A stretch of 64,000 nt of DNA, from contig JAWXCK010000055.1 in assembly GCA_034408855.1 (NCBI GenBank), forward strand, positions 1 through 64,000, given 5' to 3'. A model generated the notes under the pieces. That model was not told the DNA's origin and did no database searches. It worked only from the letters and a program-made list of their open reading frames with translations. Origin of the DNA: JAIYDQ01 sp034408855. GTDB taxonomy: Bacteria > Planctomycetota > Planctomycetia > Pirellulales > Pirellulaceae. Position numbers and translations under genes: made by a program. Positions 24,450 to 33,470 of the stretch are shown here, in pieces. Within the stretch, counting starts at the first letter, position 1. Each line of letters starts with the position of its first letter.

Positions 24450-25877
24450 TTAGGCTCGATAGTCCCACTGACGGATATCGACAAAATGACCGCTGATCGC
24501 AGCCGCTGCGGCCATTGCGGGCGACACTAAATGCGTGCGACCACCTTTACCTTGTCGACCTTCAAAATTACGATTCGATGTCGACGCACAGCGTTCGCCT
24601 GGTTCGAGTCGATCTGGGTTCATCGCCAAACACATACTGCAACCGGCTTCTCGCCAATCAAAGCCCGCTTCTTTAAAGACGCGATCAAGCCCTTCTTTTT
24701 CGGCTTGTCGTTTCACTTGTCCGCTGCCTGGTACGACCATCGCATTGACTTGATCGCTTACACGATATCCCCGCACGACTTCTGCGGCAGCTCGCAAATC
24801 TTCGATCCTTGCATTGGTGCATGAACCGATGAAGACTCGATTGATCGACACATCGGTCATCGCCGTACCACCTTTGAGCCCCATATACTCGAGGGCACCG
24901 GCGGTCGACTTTCGTTCGGTTTCGTCATGAAAATCGCCCGGCAGTGGAATCTTGGCCGACACCGACGCCACTTGACCTGGATTGGTGCCCCACGTGACCT
25001 GAGGCTCGATATCTTGGCCGCGGTAGATATCGACTTTATCGTAGATCGCTCCAGGATCGGAAGGTAGAAGCTTCCATTGTTCGAGAGCAGCTTCGTAATT
25101 CTTAGGACCAAAGGGTCGGTTTTTCATGTAGTCGAATGTGTGCTGGTCTGGCGCAATCATCCCCGCTCGAGCTCCAGCTTCGATCGACATGTTGCAGACC
25201 GTCATTCGTTCTTCCATCGAAAGTTTCCGAATGGCTTGCCCTGTGTACTCTAATACGTAACCGGTTCCGCCGGAGGTCGTGAGTTTGCCGATCAAGTACA
25301 AAATCAAATCTTTGGCCGTGACGCCGGGTGCCAGGTCGCCATCGACGCGAAGCTCGTATGTCTTTGGCTTGTACTGAAGCAGCGTTTGCGATGCCAAGAC
25401 ATGCTCGACTTCACTGGTCCCGATCCCAAAAGCCAAAGCCCCAAATGCACCGTGAGTTGCCGTATGGCTATCGCCGCAAACGATAGTCATTCCTGGCTGC
25501 GTATACCCAAGTTCAGGGCCAATAATATGGACGATCCCTTGATTCACGTCGTTCAAATCGTAGAGTCGAATGCCAAATTCAAGACAGTTATTGCGAAGCG
25601 TATCGACTTGCTGGCGAGCGATCGGATCGGCGATCGGCAGCGACCGATTATTAGTTGGGACATTGTGGTCAGGCGTAGCGATCGTTCGCTCAGGCCGACG
25701 GACCTTGCGTCCGGCGATCCGCAATCCTTCGAAGGCCTGGGCACTGGTGACTTCGTGAACCAAGTGAAGATCGACGTAAAGGATCGTTTGCTTGCCGGGT
25801 TCGCTGTGGACAACATGCTTATCCCAGATTTTCTCAAACATCGTCCGAGGCGCACTCGAACTATTCTTACCAGTCAT
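24450..25877 (-). CDS. leuC: 3-isopropylmalate dehydratase large subunit
   Basis: 475 residues. The three 4Fe-4S ligands are Cys353 (GSCTNAR), Cys413 and Cys416 (AGCSMCLAMN). VCGDSHTATHGAFGALAFG is the active-site helix and loop. The N-terminus (MFEKIWDKHVV, then YVDLHLVHEVTS) is standard for LeuC. It precedes leuD in a two-gene unit. No clear ribosome binding site precedes the ATG at 25877, and the 250-base upstream gap carries a family A repeat. The rest of the leu pathway is not in this window. Confidence 0.96.
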   Translation of the reverse strand: MTGKNSSSAPRTMFEKIWDKHVVHSEPGKQTILYVDLHLVHEVTSAQAFEGLRIAGRKVRRPERTIATPDHNVPTNNRSLPIADPIARQQVDTLRNNCLEFGIRLYDLNDVNQGIVHIIGPELGYTQPGMTIVCGDSHTATHGAFGALAFGIGTSEVEHVLASQTLLQYKPKTYELRVDGDLAPGVTAKDLILYLIGKLTTSGGTGYVLEYTGQAIRKLSMEERMTVCNMSIEAGARAGMIAPDQHTFDYMKNRPFGPKNYEAALEQWKLLPSDPGAIYDKVDIYRGQDIEPQVTWGTNPGQVASVSAKIPLPGDFHDETERKSTAGALEYMGLKGGTAMTDVSINRVFIGSCTNARIEDLRAAAEVVRGYRVSDQVNAMVVPGSGQVKRQAEKEGLDRVFKEAGFDWREAGCSMCLAMNPDRLEPGERCASTSNRNFEGRQGKGGRTHLVSPAMAAAAAISGHFVDIRQWDYRA

Positions 25878-26031
25878 AATTTCAGGCTTTTCAGGGGCTA
25901 TAAATGAAAAATATCGCTAAGTTCCCGCAATTCTAACCGGACAAGTCAAAAATACGAATAGTTCATTTGAATCTGCCGCTTTTTTGACAAAACCCAGACT
26001 TGCGTCGTTCGAACTAAAAGCAGTCTGCAAA

Positions 26032-26103
26032 ATTAGCCGAAACGCGTTGGCGTCCGGTTTCCCTGCAATTCGAGCGAACCGGTGCTAACGCACTCCGGCT
26101 GAT
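26032..26103. repeat. Palindromic intergenic repeat, family A copy 3
   Basis: Begins ATTAGCCG and ends CCGGCTGAT, with the internal CAATTCGAGCGAACC loop shared almost exactly with the copy at 13205-13277. It lies between the dgt-like gene stop and the leuC promoter region, where it may end the dgt transcript. Confidence 0.75.
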
Positions 26104-26132
26104 GAATAATCTTGGCTAGTGCCGACGGCTCA

Positions 26133-27263
26133 TTACCAATCGAGAGCTTGGGCGCGGCCCAATTCTACAAGCTGAATATAAGTTTCGTCGCAGAATCGGT
26201 CGGTCATTCCGGCTATGTATTGCCCGACCGTTGGCTCGATACCATTCTTGGTGACCCGTTGTTGGAATCGCGAAGGCAATCGCTCGGGATAATTGGACAA
26301 GAGTTTAAACATTTGCTTGACGCGCGTCGCGGCCCGTTGTCGCATATCCAACAGTCGCGGATGCCGATAGACATTTTCAAATAGGAAAGATTCCAATTCG
26401 CGTTTCTCCGATTCTAATTCGGACGACATTTGCAGTTCCATTCCCACGTCGCGAACGCTTTGAGCATCTAGCTCGGCGACTTCGGCAAGTCTTTGTTCGC
26501 TGTGGCCGATGAAGTCATCGATTTGTAAATCGATGAGGGCATGTACCAAGAGCTGCCTTTCGTTACTTGGTCTAGCAGATGTTGCATCCGCCGATTCGAT
26601 GGCGCGGCGAACAATCGGAAGACCATAGATTTGCTGGAAACTGATCAATCCAAGTTTGATCGCATCGTCCACATCATGAGCGTCATAAGCGATACTATCG
26701 GCGGCATCGACAACCTGCACTTCAAGTGGCGGTGGCAATGGATCGCCCTTTCGTGTCTTATCCGTTCGATGCGTTTGTCCCGCCAAGACTTCGTTGGTCA
26801 AGTTCAATCCAGGAGTCGTCGTATAGCGTTGTTCGAGATTCTCGACTAGATCCAACGCGAAACGATTGTGCGAAAAGCCGCCGAATGCGACAAGGCATTC
26901 CTGAAGCGCATCTTCACCGCAATGGCCGAATGGAGGGTGTCCAATGTCGTGGAGCAACCCCAACGCTTCGATCAAATCCTCATTTAATCTAAGATAGCGT
27001 CCAATGGTTCTGGCTAACGATGAGACTTCATGCGTATGCGTCAGCCGCGTTCGATGATAATCGCCCATGTCCCCGGTGAAGACCTGCATTTTGCCACTGA
27101 GCCTTCGAAAGGCGGCGCTGTGTAGAATGCGATCTCGATCGCGCTGGAATGGACCTCGATAAGGATGCAATGGTTCTGCGTAGCGCCGTCCTGTCGAGAG
27201 ACGTGAAAACATTGCGTAGGGTGCTAGCAATCGTTCTTCTCGAGTTTGCCAAGCAAATTTCAT
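26133..27263 (-). CDS. dgt: dGTPase-like deoxynucleotide triphosphohydrolase (HD domain)
   Basis: 376 residues from ATG 27263, chosen because AGGGA lies seven bases upstream; an ATG at 27305 is also in frame. HD-domain residues are clear: RLTHTHEVSSLAR (first His), LLHDIGHPPFGHCGEDAL (HD pair and further His), and VVDAADSIAYDAHDVDDA (Asp). The opening RDRDRILHSAAFRRLSGKMQVF is diagnostic of dGTPase-like proteins, which hydrolyse dNTPs to nucleosides and triphosphate. It is shorter than the E. coli enzyme and matches the type 2 dGTPase-like subfamily. Its 5' end faces uvrA across a divergent gap. Confidence 0.92.
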   Translation of the reverse strand: MKFAWQTREERLLAPYAMFSRLSTGRRYAEPLHPYRGPFQRDRDRILHSAAFRRLSGKMQVFTGDMGDYHRTRLTHTHEVSSLARTIGRYLRLNEDLIEALGLLHDIGHPPFGHCGEDALQECLVAFGGFSHNRFALDLVENLEQRYTTTPGLNLTNEVLAGQTHRTDKTRKGDPLPPPLEVQVVDAADSIAYDAHDVDDAIKLGLISFQQIYGLPIVRRAIESADATSARPSNERQLLVHALIDLQIDDFIGHSEQRLAEVAELDAQSVRDVGMELQMSSELESEKRELESFLFENVYRHPRLLDMRQRAATRVKQMFKLLSNYPERLPSRFQQRVTKNGIEPTVGQYIAGMTDRFCDETYIQLVELGRAQALDW

Positions 27264-27387
27264 CGTCGCGTCCCTGCCTGCCGTGTTATGACTATAAACT
27301 CGCATAATATCCTTGCGTTATATTTAGATCGACCGTCTTTGAGTATTGTACGCGATCGAACCACTTCGAATCGAGCCGAGTTATGCT

Positions 27388-27470
27388 GGTAGGGTAAGCT
27401 TCTAGCTTGCCTCGTCCCTTGCAAACTTTGGAAAGCCTTTGACCGCAAGCTGGATGCTTACGCCACTTTA
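27388..27470. repeat. Palindromic intergenic repeat, family D copy 1
   Basis: Left arm GGGTAAGCTTCTAGCTTGC and right arm GCAAGCTGGATGCTTACGCC form an imperfect inverted repeat with a long loop. A second copy is at 36191-36255. Both copies lie in divergent promoter gaps. Confidence 0.7.
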
Positions 27471-27488
27471 AATTATGGACTTCGATCA

Positions 27489-30062
27489 ATGATAGCAATA
27501 CGCGGGGCACGAACCCATAACCTTCGTTCGATTGACCTCGATATTCCTCATCATGCCATCACGGTCATTACGGGCGTCAGTGGAAGCGGCAAAAGTTCGT
27601 TGGCTTTCGATACACTCTTTGCAGAGGGCCAGCGGCAGTATATCGACAGCCTTTCTCCTTACTCACGGCAGTTTGTCGATTCGATGCCTCGACCTGATCT
27701 CGATTCGATTGTCGGTCTCCAGCCAACGCTGTGCATCGACCAAAGTCAAACGACGGTCAATCCTCGAAGCACTCTCGCGACCGTTGCCGAGATCTACGAC
27801 TACCTCCGTTTGTTGATGGCGCGTGTTGGAACGCCTCACTGCTTTCAATGCGGGGAAGCGATCATTCAGCGATCACCGGACGAAATTATTGCGAGCCTCG
27901 CAGCCTTGCCCGAAGGGACTCGATTGAATGTGTTGGCCCCGATGGTGCGTGGCCGAAAAGGGTTGCATCAGGATGTCTTTACCAAGATCAGCAAAGCAGG
28001 TTTGCTGCGTGCCCGCGTCGATGGCGAAATCGTCGAAGTAGAAAGCCTACCCACGCTCGATGTCCGAAAAAACCATTCCATCGAAGCTATCTGCGATCGA
28101 TTGGTCATTCGCAGCGATGTTCAAGATCGTCTCGGGGAAGCCGTTCACTTGGCACTCCAGTTAGCCGATGGAACCGTGATCGCGTCGGTTGCCCAGTCCG
28201 ATCGAATGGCCCCCAACGGCGATTCAATCGCATGGGAAGATCGAATGATCTCGACCAAGTATGCTTGCACGGAATGCGGTACAAGTATCGCGGAAATCGA
28301 GCCTCGCATTTTCAGTTTCAACAGCCCCTTCGGTGCCTGCCCAGAATGCGGCGGCATCGGAACCATTCCAACAGCCAATTCCGCGGCTAAAACACAAGCT
28401 CTATCTATCGATCTGGAAGAAGCCGCATTGGATGATGCGAAGCAATGCAGTGCATGCAACGGAGCAAGACTTCGACCCGAATCATTAGCCGTGCGGCTTG
28501 GCGATCTCTCGATTGCAGAGATTACGCATCTTCCTTTGGTAAACGCGGCCAAGTGGTTTAAACAGCTTGTGTTATCAGGCTTAGAAGCGAAGATCGCCAA
28601 GCCGATCCTTGACGAAATGCTGCATCGAATCGAGTTCTTGTGTCGCGTCGGGGTGGGCTATCTTACACTCGATCGGCCGGCATATTCGCTTTCTGGTGGT
28701 GAATTGCAGCGAGTTCGCTTGGCTACGAGTCTCGGAACGGGGCTCGTCGGCGTTTGCTATGTTTTGGATGAACCTTCGATCGGTCTTCATCCACAAGATG
28801 GCGATCGATTGATCGAAGTGATTGAGGATCTTCGCGATCAAGGGAATACGGTCGTCGTGGTCGAACACGACGAAGCGATGATGCGAGCTGCCGATTGCCT
28901 TGTCGATATGGGCCCCGGCGCAGGCCCGCTCGGCGGAACGATCTTGGCTCATGGCACTCCGACGCAAGTAATCGAGAGCGACGCTTCGATCACCGGTGCC
29001 TATCTCAATGGCAAGAAAAAGATAAAAGTACCCTCGACGCGACGTCCGATCGATGCCGAGGCAACGATTCAAATTCGCGGTGCCAATTTGCACAACTTGA
29101 AATCGATCGACGTCGCATTCCCGCTTGGTTGTCTTATCGGCGTGACGGGAATCAGCGGCAGTGGCAAGAGTTCCTTGGTAAACGATACGCTTTCGAAGGC
29201 GGTTCAATGGGGACTCGCCAATCCTAGAAAAACAATCTCGGGGCCCTTTCGATCCATCGAAGGCGTCGACAAGATCGATAAGTTGATCCTGATCGATCAA
29301 CGATCGCTTGGTCGCAACTCGCGAAGCACACCCAGTACGTATACTGGAGTTTGGGACGAGATCCGTCAGGTTTTTGCGCAAACTCGTGACGCCAAGCAGC
29401 GCGGATTCAAGTCGCAAAGGTTTAGTTTCAACGCCGGCCCGGGACGCTGCGAAGCTTGCCAAGGACAAGGACAGAAGAAGATTGAGATGCGTTTTCTCGC
29501 CGACGTTTATGTCGTTTGTTCGCAATGCGGGGGTCGACGATTCAATCGCCCGACGCTGGCAGTTCGATACAAGGAAAAAAACGTCGCCGATATTCTATCG
29601 ATGAGCATTGCGGAGGCGGCCGAGTTCTTTCAAAACTTTTCGAAGATCGCTCGCATTTTAGAATCACTCGTCAATGTTGGACTCGGCTACCTTTCGCTTG
29701 GCCAACCGAGTCATACACTCAGCGGCGGTGAGGCCCAGCGAGTAAAACTTGCAACCGAACTTGCTGGTACTTCGACCGCTAAAACGTTGTATATTCTCGA
29801 CGAACCGACGACTGGATTGCATTTTGACGATATCCGGCGACTCATCGACGTACTTCAGAATTTGGTGAATCAAGGCAACTCCGTGATCGTCATTGAACAT
29901 CATCTCGACGTAGCAAAAGTATGTGATTGGCTGATCGACATGGGGCCCGAGGGCGGAGAGCAAGGTGGGGACGTTATCGCGGCCGGCACTCCCGAGTTGA
30001 TCGCTGCGACCGAATCGAGCGTCACTGGACGATACCTTCAACCAATGATTAAAGTGGTTTGA
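27489..30062 (+). CDS. uvrA: Short UvrA-type excinuclease ATPase
   Basis: 857 residues against about 940 for typical UvrA. Two ABC ATPase modules: Walker A GVSGSGKSS at residues 29-37, and GISGSGKSS at about 553; signature motifs YSLSGGELQRVRLA and HTLSGGEAQRVKLA; Walker B VCYVLDEPSIGLH and LYILDEPTTGLH. Zinc-ribbon cysteines occur at HCFQCG, at CTECG with CPECGG, at CSACNG, and at CEACQG with CSQCGG. The UvrB-binding part (RKGLHQDVFTKISKAGLL onward) is present. The deficit lies between CPECGG and CSACNG, where only about 30 residues replace the usual 115. It belongs to the UvrA scaffold and may be a second, specialised paralogue; uvrB and uvrC are not nearby. Confidence 0.9.
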   Translation: MIAIRGARTHNLRSIDLDIPHHAITVITGVSGSGKSSLAFDTLFAEGQRQYIDSLSPYSRQFVDSMPRPDLDSIVGLQPTLCIDQSQTTVNPRSTLATVAEIYDYLRLLMARVGTPHCFQCGEAIIQRSPDEIIASLAALPEGTRLNVLAPMVRGRKGLHQDVFTKISKAGLLRARVDGEIVEVESLPTLDVRKNHSIEAICDRLVIRSDVQDRLGEAVHLALQLADGTVIASVAQSDRMAPNGDSIAWEDRMISTKYACTECGTSIAEIEPRIFSFNSPFGACPECGGIGTIPTANSAAKTQALSIDLEEAALDDAKQCSACNGARLRPESLAVRLGDLSIAEITHLPLVNAAKWFKQLVLSGLEAKIAKPILDEMLHRIEFLCRVGVGYLTLDRPAYSLSGGELQRVRLATSLGTGLVGVCYVLDEPSIGLHPQDGDRLIEVIEDLRDQGNTVVVVEHDEAMMRAADCLVDMGPGAGPLGGTILAHGTPTQVIESDASITGAYLNGKKKIKVPSTRRPIDAEATIQIRGANLHNLKSIDVAFPLGCLIGVTGISGSGKSSLVNDTLSKAVQWGLANPRKTISGPFRSIEGVDKIDKLILIDQRSLGRNSRSTPSTYTGVWDEIRQVFAQTRDAKQRGFKSQRFSFNAGPGRCEACQGQGQKKIEMRFLADVYVVCSQCGGRRFNRPTLAVRYKEKNVADILSMSIAEAAEFFQNFSKIARILESLVNVGLGYLSLGQPSHTLSGGEAQRVKLATELAGTSTAKTLYILDEPTTGLHFDDIRRLIDVLQNLVNQGNSVIVIEHHLDVAKVCDWLIDMGPEGGEQGGDVIAAGTPELIAATESSVTGRYLQPMIKVV

Positions 30063-30084
30063 CGTCCAATACCCCTAGGATTGC

Positions 30085-30148
30085 GTTTAACCGTCAGCCG
30101 AAGGCGTACGTCATAGGCCAAGAGTACGCCTTCGGCTGACTGTTAAAC
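30085..30148. repeat. Palindromic intergenic repeat, family C copy 1
   Basis: 25-base arms (GTTTAACCGTCAGCC... and ...GGCTGACTGTTAAAC) with one mismatch and a 14-base loop. Near-copies are at 59497-59560 and, as one arm, 60893-60930. It follows uvrA and may terminate it. The remaining bases to 30384 hold no supported gene. Confidence 0.8.
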
Positions 30149-30384
30149 GATTAAATCAACAATCCGCGTCGTCGGGCAACTAAGCCTTGCCATAAAACTC
30201 CCATTTTACCGGCCTTCAGCATTTTCATCACGCCAGACGTGATCTGTGAAACCGTCTGTCTTATTGACAAACCCTGGCTTTACCAACTATCTTGGTGAGT
30301 TTTCCTCCGCCCGGCGGACCGGCTGGCAAGAGCTGGTTCCCTCCGGGCGTTGTCTATTTCTACGGATAGCTAGAACGGAACAAA

Positions 30385-31272
30385 GTGAACGACGCCATTG
30401 CCAAAGCCGACACGCTGATCGAAGCCATGGGCTGGATTCGACGCTTCCGAGGTAAAACGACCGTAATTAAACTTGGCGGATCGCTGATGGGCGATCCAGA
30501 AGCCATGCATCATGCCCTGCTCGACATCATATTTATGGAGTCTGTCGGCATGCGGCCCGTTATCGTACATGGCGGTGGACCATCGATCAATAAAGCAATG
30601 GATGAAGCCAAGATTGAGCCCGTCTGGATCAAAGGACGGCGCATGACGGACGAGAAAACGCTGGCTATCGTCGAGCAAGTGTTGGCAGGCGAATTGAATG
30701 AACAACTGACCGCCGAAATCGAACGCCTCGGTGGTCGAGCTATGAACTTGAACTTCAAAACAACCCAAGTTCTTTTCGGTGAAAAACTGCTTCTCAAAGA
30801 GCCCGACAGCGACCCCATTGACCTCGGCTTTGTCGGGCAAGTCACACGAGTAGATCGACAAACTATTGAAGCGTTGACCTACACCGAGCAGATCCCGGTC
30901 ATACCTTCGATGGCCATTGATGAGAAGGGTCAGAAATATAACGTGAATGCTGACACGGCGGCGATGGCGGTAGCGGAGTCTCTCGGTGCGGAGAAGCTTA
31001 TTTTCGTCAGCGACGTCAACGGTGTTCGTCGAGACAAGAATGACCCCGAAAGTGTGATTCATTCGCTGACCGCCGATGAAGCTCGCGCCTTGATCGCTTC
31101 GGGAGTTATCGTAGGTGGCATGATCCCCAAAGTCGAAGCTTGCTTAGACACGCTTCAACGGGGAGTTGCAAAAGTCCATATTATCGATGGGCGATTACGA
31201 CATTCGCTGCTCTTGGAAATTTATACGACGGATGGAGTCGGGACAGAACTCGTTCAACGACGCACTATTTAA
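30385..31272 (+). CDS. argB: Acetylglutamate kinase
   Basis: 295 residues, starting at GTG 30385. Amino-acid kinase family motifs: TTVIKLGGSLM with the catalytic lysine near residue 29, VIVHGGGPSINKAM (glycine-rich loop), YNVNADTAAMAVAESLGAEKLIFVSDVNGV (nucleotide site) and GGMIPKVEACLDTL near the C-terminus. It phosphorylates N-acetyl-L-glutamate, the second step of arginine synthesis. The N-terminal helix before the kinase core is long, as in arginine-inhibited hexameric enzymes, so feedback control is plausible. argF follows after 25 bases on the same strand. Confidence 0.95.
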   Translation: MNDAIAKADTLIEAMGWIRRFRGKTTVIKLGGSLMGDPEAMHHALLDIIFMESVGMRPVIVHGGGPSINKAMDEAKIEPVWIKGRRMTDEKTLAIVEQVLAGELNEQLTAEIERLGGRAMNLNFKTTQVLFGEKLLLKEPDSDPIDLGFVGQVTRVDRQTIEALTYTEQIPVIPSMAIDEKGQKYNVNADTAAMAVAESLGAEKLIFVSDVNGVRRDKNDPESVIHSLTADEARALIASGVIVGGMIPKVEACLDTLQRGVAKVHIIDGRLRHSLLLEIYTTDGVGTELVQRRTI

Positions 31273-31297
31273 TGCGATTATTGTAAAGTATTTTTTG

Positions 31298-32269
31298 ATG
31301 AGACATTTACGTACCCTCTTCGATATATCACCAGCCGAATTCCATGCCATCGAGGACTTGGCCCATCGCTTGAAGTCCGATTGGCAAAAAGGGAGTCGAC
31401 AGAATTGGCTTGCCAATCAGACACTGGCCCTCCTTTTCGAAAAACCTAGTCTTCGAACACGCGTCAGCTTCGAGGCCGGCATGACACAATTGGGTGGAAC
31501 GCCGCTTTACTTGACACAGGATGTTGGTTGGCAGCAGCGCGAAGCGACTAGCGATTTCATTCAGGTCTTAGCGGAGTACGTCGACGTTGTCGTTTGCCGA
31601 GCTTTCTCACACCATACCGTCGAAGAGCTGGCATCGTATAATTGCGTTCCGATCATAAACGGCTTGACGGACATGTCGCACCCTTGCCAAGCGATGGCCG
31701 ATATTATGACGATGCGGGAAATCGCCGGTAAGGTTGCAGGAAAGCAAGTAACCTACGTTGGCGACGGAAACAATGTGGCTCGCTCGCTGCTTCATGCCTG
31801 CGGCATGGCCGGAATGCGATTTAGACTTGTAGGCCCTACCGAATACCATATCGAAGCGTCCTGGATTGCAAGAGTAAAGGATGCCTGTAATTCGCTTGAC
31901 GTCGAGCAAACGACTGACGTCAAAGCCGCACTATCGGACGCCGACTTCGTCTACACCGATGTCTGGACAAGCATGGGACAAGAAGCGGAAGCCGCTTCGA
32001 GAGAACAGGATTTCAAGGCCTTTCAAGTCAATGGCGACTTAATGCGACAAGCTCCTGATCATTGTCGCGTCCTTCACTGCTTGCCCGCTCGACGTGGCAA
32101 GGAAATCACCGACGAAGTTATCGACTCGCCCAAGAGTGCCGTTATCCAGCAAGCCGGCAATCGAATGCATTTGCAAAAAGGGCTTTTAGTTTGGTTAGCC
32201 GCTCAAAACAATCGGCTCGACCAGAAAAGGCTCGAAGAAGCCGGACGTAGTGGAATCTCGAAAGGCTAG
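31298..32269 (+). CDS. argF: Ornithine carbamoyltransferase
   Basis: 323 residues from ATG 31298; the frame is open back into argB, but family similarity starts here with MRHLRTLFDISPAEF. Carbamoyl-phosphate binding motif SLRTR at 51-55, HPCQ at 128-131, and the ornithine-site motif HCLPARRGKEITDEV near residue 260. The reaction gives citrulline from ornithine and carbamoyl phosphate. Position and spacing indicate an argB-argF operon. A family G hairpin follows. Confidence 0.95.
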   Translation: MRHLRTLFDISPAEFHAIEDLAHRLKSDWQKGSRQNWLANQTLALLFEKPSLRTRVSFEAGMTQLGGTPLYLTQDVGWQQREATSDFIQVLAEYVDVVVCRAFSHHTVEELASYNCVPIINGLTDMSHPCQAMADIMTMREIAGKVAGKQVTYVGDGNNVARSLLHACGMAGMRFRLVGPTEYHIEASWIARVKDACNSLDVEQTTDVKAALSDADFVYTDVWTSMGQEAEAASREQDFKAFQVNGDLMRQAPDHCRVLHCLPARRGKEITDEVIDSPKSAVIQQAGNRMHLQKGLLVWLAAQNNRLDQKRLEEAGRSGISKG

Positions 32270-32280
32270 TCGTTGCGGTC

Positions 32281-32372
32281 AATACGGAGAAGGGGCGTCC
32301 ATGCCCTCGGGAGTTCTATCGCTCGATGCATTAGAACTCTCGACGCGTCCAGTTGCGTTTCATCTCCGTATT
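32281..32372. terminator. Palindromic element after argF, repeat family G
   Basis: Outer arms AATACGGAGA and TCTCCGTATT enclose inner arms GAGTTCTA and TAGAACTC. It lies between convergent genes (argF and the GATase-like gene) and could end both transcripts. No T-tract is present. Confidence 0.55.
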
Positions 32373-32392
32373 ATGGCTTGCTTAGGAGAAAA

Positions 32393-33139
32393 CTAAGCGA
32401 CCAACCGGAGTTCGCCCATTTGTTGCATGACGCCTTCGATAAACTCTTCGAAGATTCGAATATCCAGTGCGCTAGCGGCCAGCGATTCAGGATGGAATTG
32501 CGTTCCAATGGCGAACCAATCGTCGTGCTGGCTCTCAAAGGCTTCGATAATTCCGTCTTGACACTTGGCGGTGCAACGGAAGCCGTCAGCCAGACGTGCA
32601 ACGGCCATGTGATGACGACTTGTCACCCGAATCTCGCCTTCGCCGTAAACTCGGCCAAGGATCGAATTGCTTTCGACAACCAACGAATGTCGATGATTCG
32701 GATCCTGTGTATCTAGATGAGGCAGAGCAGTTGGGACGTCGATTGGAATATGAAAGTAAAGATCGCCACCTTGGACGACGTTCAGTAACTGATGACCAAC
32801 GCCAATTCCAAAGACCGGCATTCGGCGCTCGCAGATTTCCATCGCGAGACGACGGTCAAATCTTTCGCGTCGCGGATCCATCGGCTTTACCGAACTATGA
32901 AGATGAAAACCGTCGTTGCGTGGATCGAGATCCGCACCGCCGGTCAATACAAAACCGTCCAAACTGTCGAGGACTCGCTCTAAGGCATCGACATCATCGA
33001 TGATTGGAACAATGACAGGTGAACCGCCGCCGGTCGTAATAGAATCATAGTAACCCGAGGCGAGATAGCTGTAAGCGGGTACTCCTTGGTGCTGACCACG
33101 AAAATCTGCGTTAAGGCCAATAAGCGGTCGTTTCGACAT
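32393..33139 (-). CDS. Class I glutamine-amidotransferase-like protein lacking the nucleophile
   Basis: 248 residues from ATG 33139 (AAGGAC-type site about eight bases upstream; the frame extends to 33250). It has the peptidase C26/PuuD fold: RPLIGLNADF start, FVLTGGADLDP glycine loop, and QFHPES with the catalytic His near the C-terminus. At the nucleophile elbow, where active members have GICxGxQ, it reads GIGVGHQLLNV. The Cys is replaced by Gly (GGC instead of TGC), so it cannot form the thiol-ester intermediate of a glutamine or gamma-glutamyl hydrolase. It may bind a ligand, or be a pseudoenzyme in planctomycetes. No operon partner. Confidence 0.8.
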   Translation of the reverse strand: MSKRPLIGLNADFRGQHQGVPAYSYLASGYYDSITTGGGSPVIVPIIDDVDALERVLDSLDGFVLTGGADLDPRNDGFHLHSSVKPMDPRRERFDRRLAMEICERRMPVFGIGVGHQLLNVVQGGDLYFHIPIDVPTALPHLDTQDPNHRHSLVVESNSILGRVYGEGEIRVTSRHHMAVARLADGFRCTAKCQDGIIEAFESQHDDWFAIGTQFHPESLAASALDIRIFEEFIEGVMQQMGELRLVA

Positions 33140-33470
33140 TTGAAGGTCCTTCCTCTGCGTGAAAAGTAGCGATACTTCGAGACCAGCAATCCCTGCTGAA
33201 AGGTATTGGGTCTCATGGATTCCCATTTTCGATTGTTCCTGTTCAAACAAATCGAATCACCAATGTGTGATGACGATACCAAGCAACACTACCTCGGCAA
33301 TAGTTTTGGAACATTTGACTATTTGGAGTTTTGCTGCGACTACATGAGGTGCTAGCATTAGCGAATGCTTTTGTCGGCGCGACCGACTAGCTAACTTTTC
33401 AGTAACCTCTGAGACTTGCCGACCGAACGCCCAGGGGCTAACAAATCCTCAATAATGCTGGTTTTTTCGC
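33140..33470. other. Divergent intergenic region
   Basis: About 330 bases between two divergent starts. A short stem AGCATTAGCGAATGCT lies at about 33353-33368. Apart from the N-terminal extension frame of the GATase-like gene, nothing coding is evident. Confidence 0.5.

Noticed and set aside
30151..30228. 25-residue minus-strand frame (MKMLKAGKMGVLWQG...) between uvrA and argB
   Set aside because: It looks protein-like but is very short, has no clear Shine-Dalgarno and abuts a family C palindrome. Not enough to call a gene.
31166..31297. N-terminal extension of the argF frame into argB
   Set aside because: The extension overlaps argB by more than 100 bases and has no similarity to ornithine carbamoyltransferase; the ATG at 31298 fits the family.
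33140..33250. N-terminal extension of the GATase-like frame
   Set aside because: Family similarity begins at MSKRPLIGLN and a good binding site precedes ATG 33139, so the upstream codons are treated as leader.
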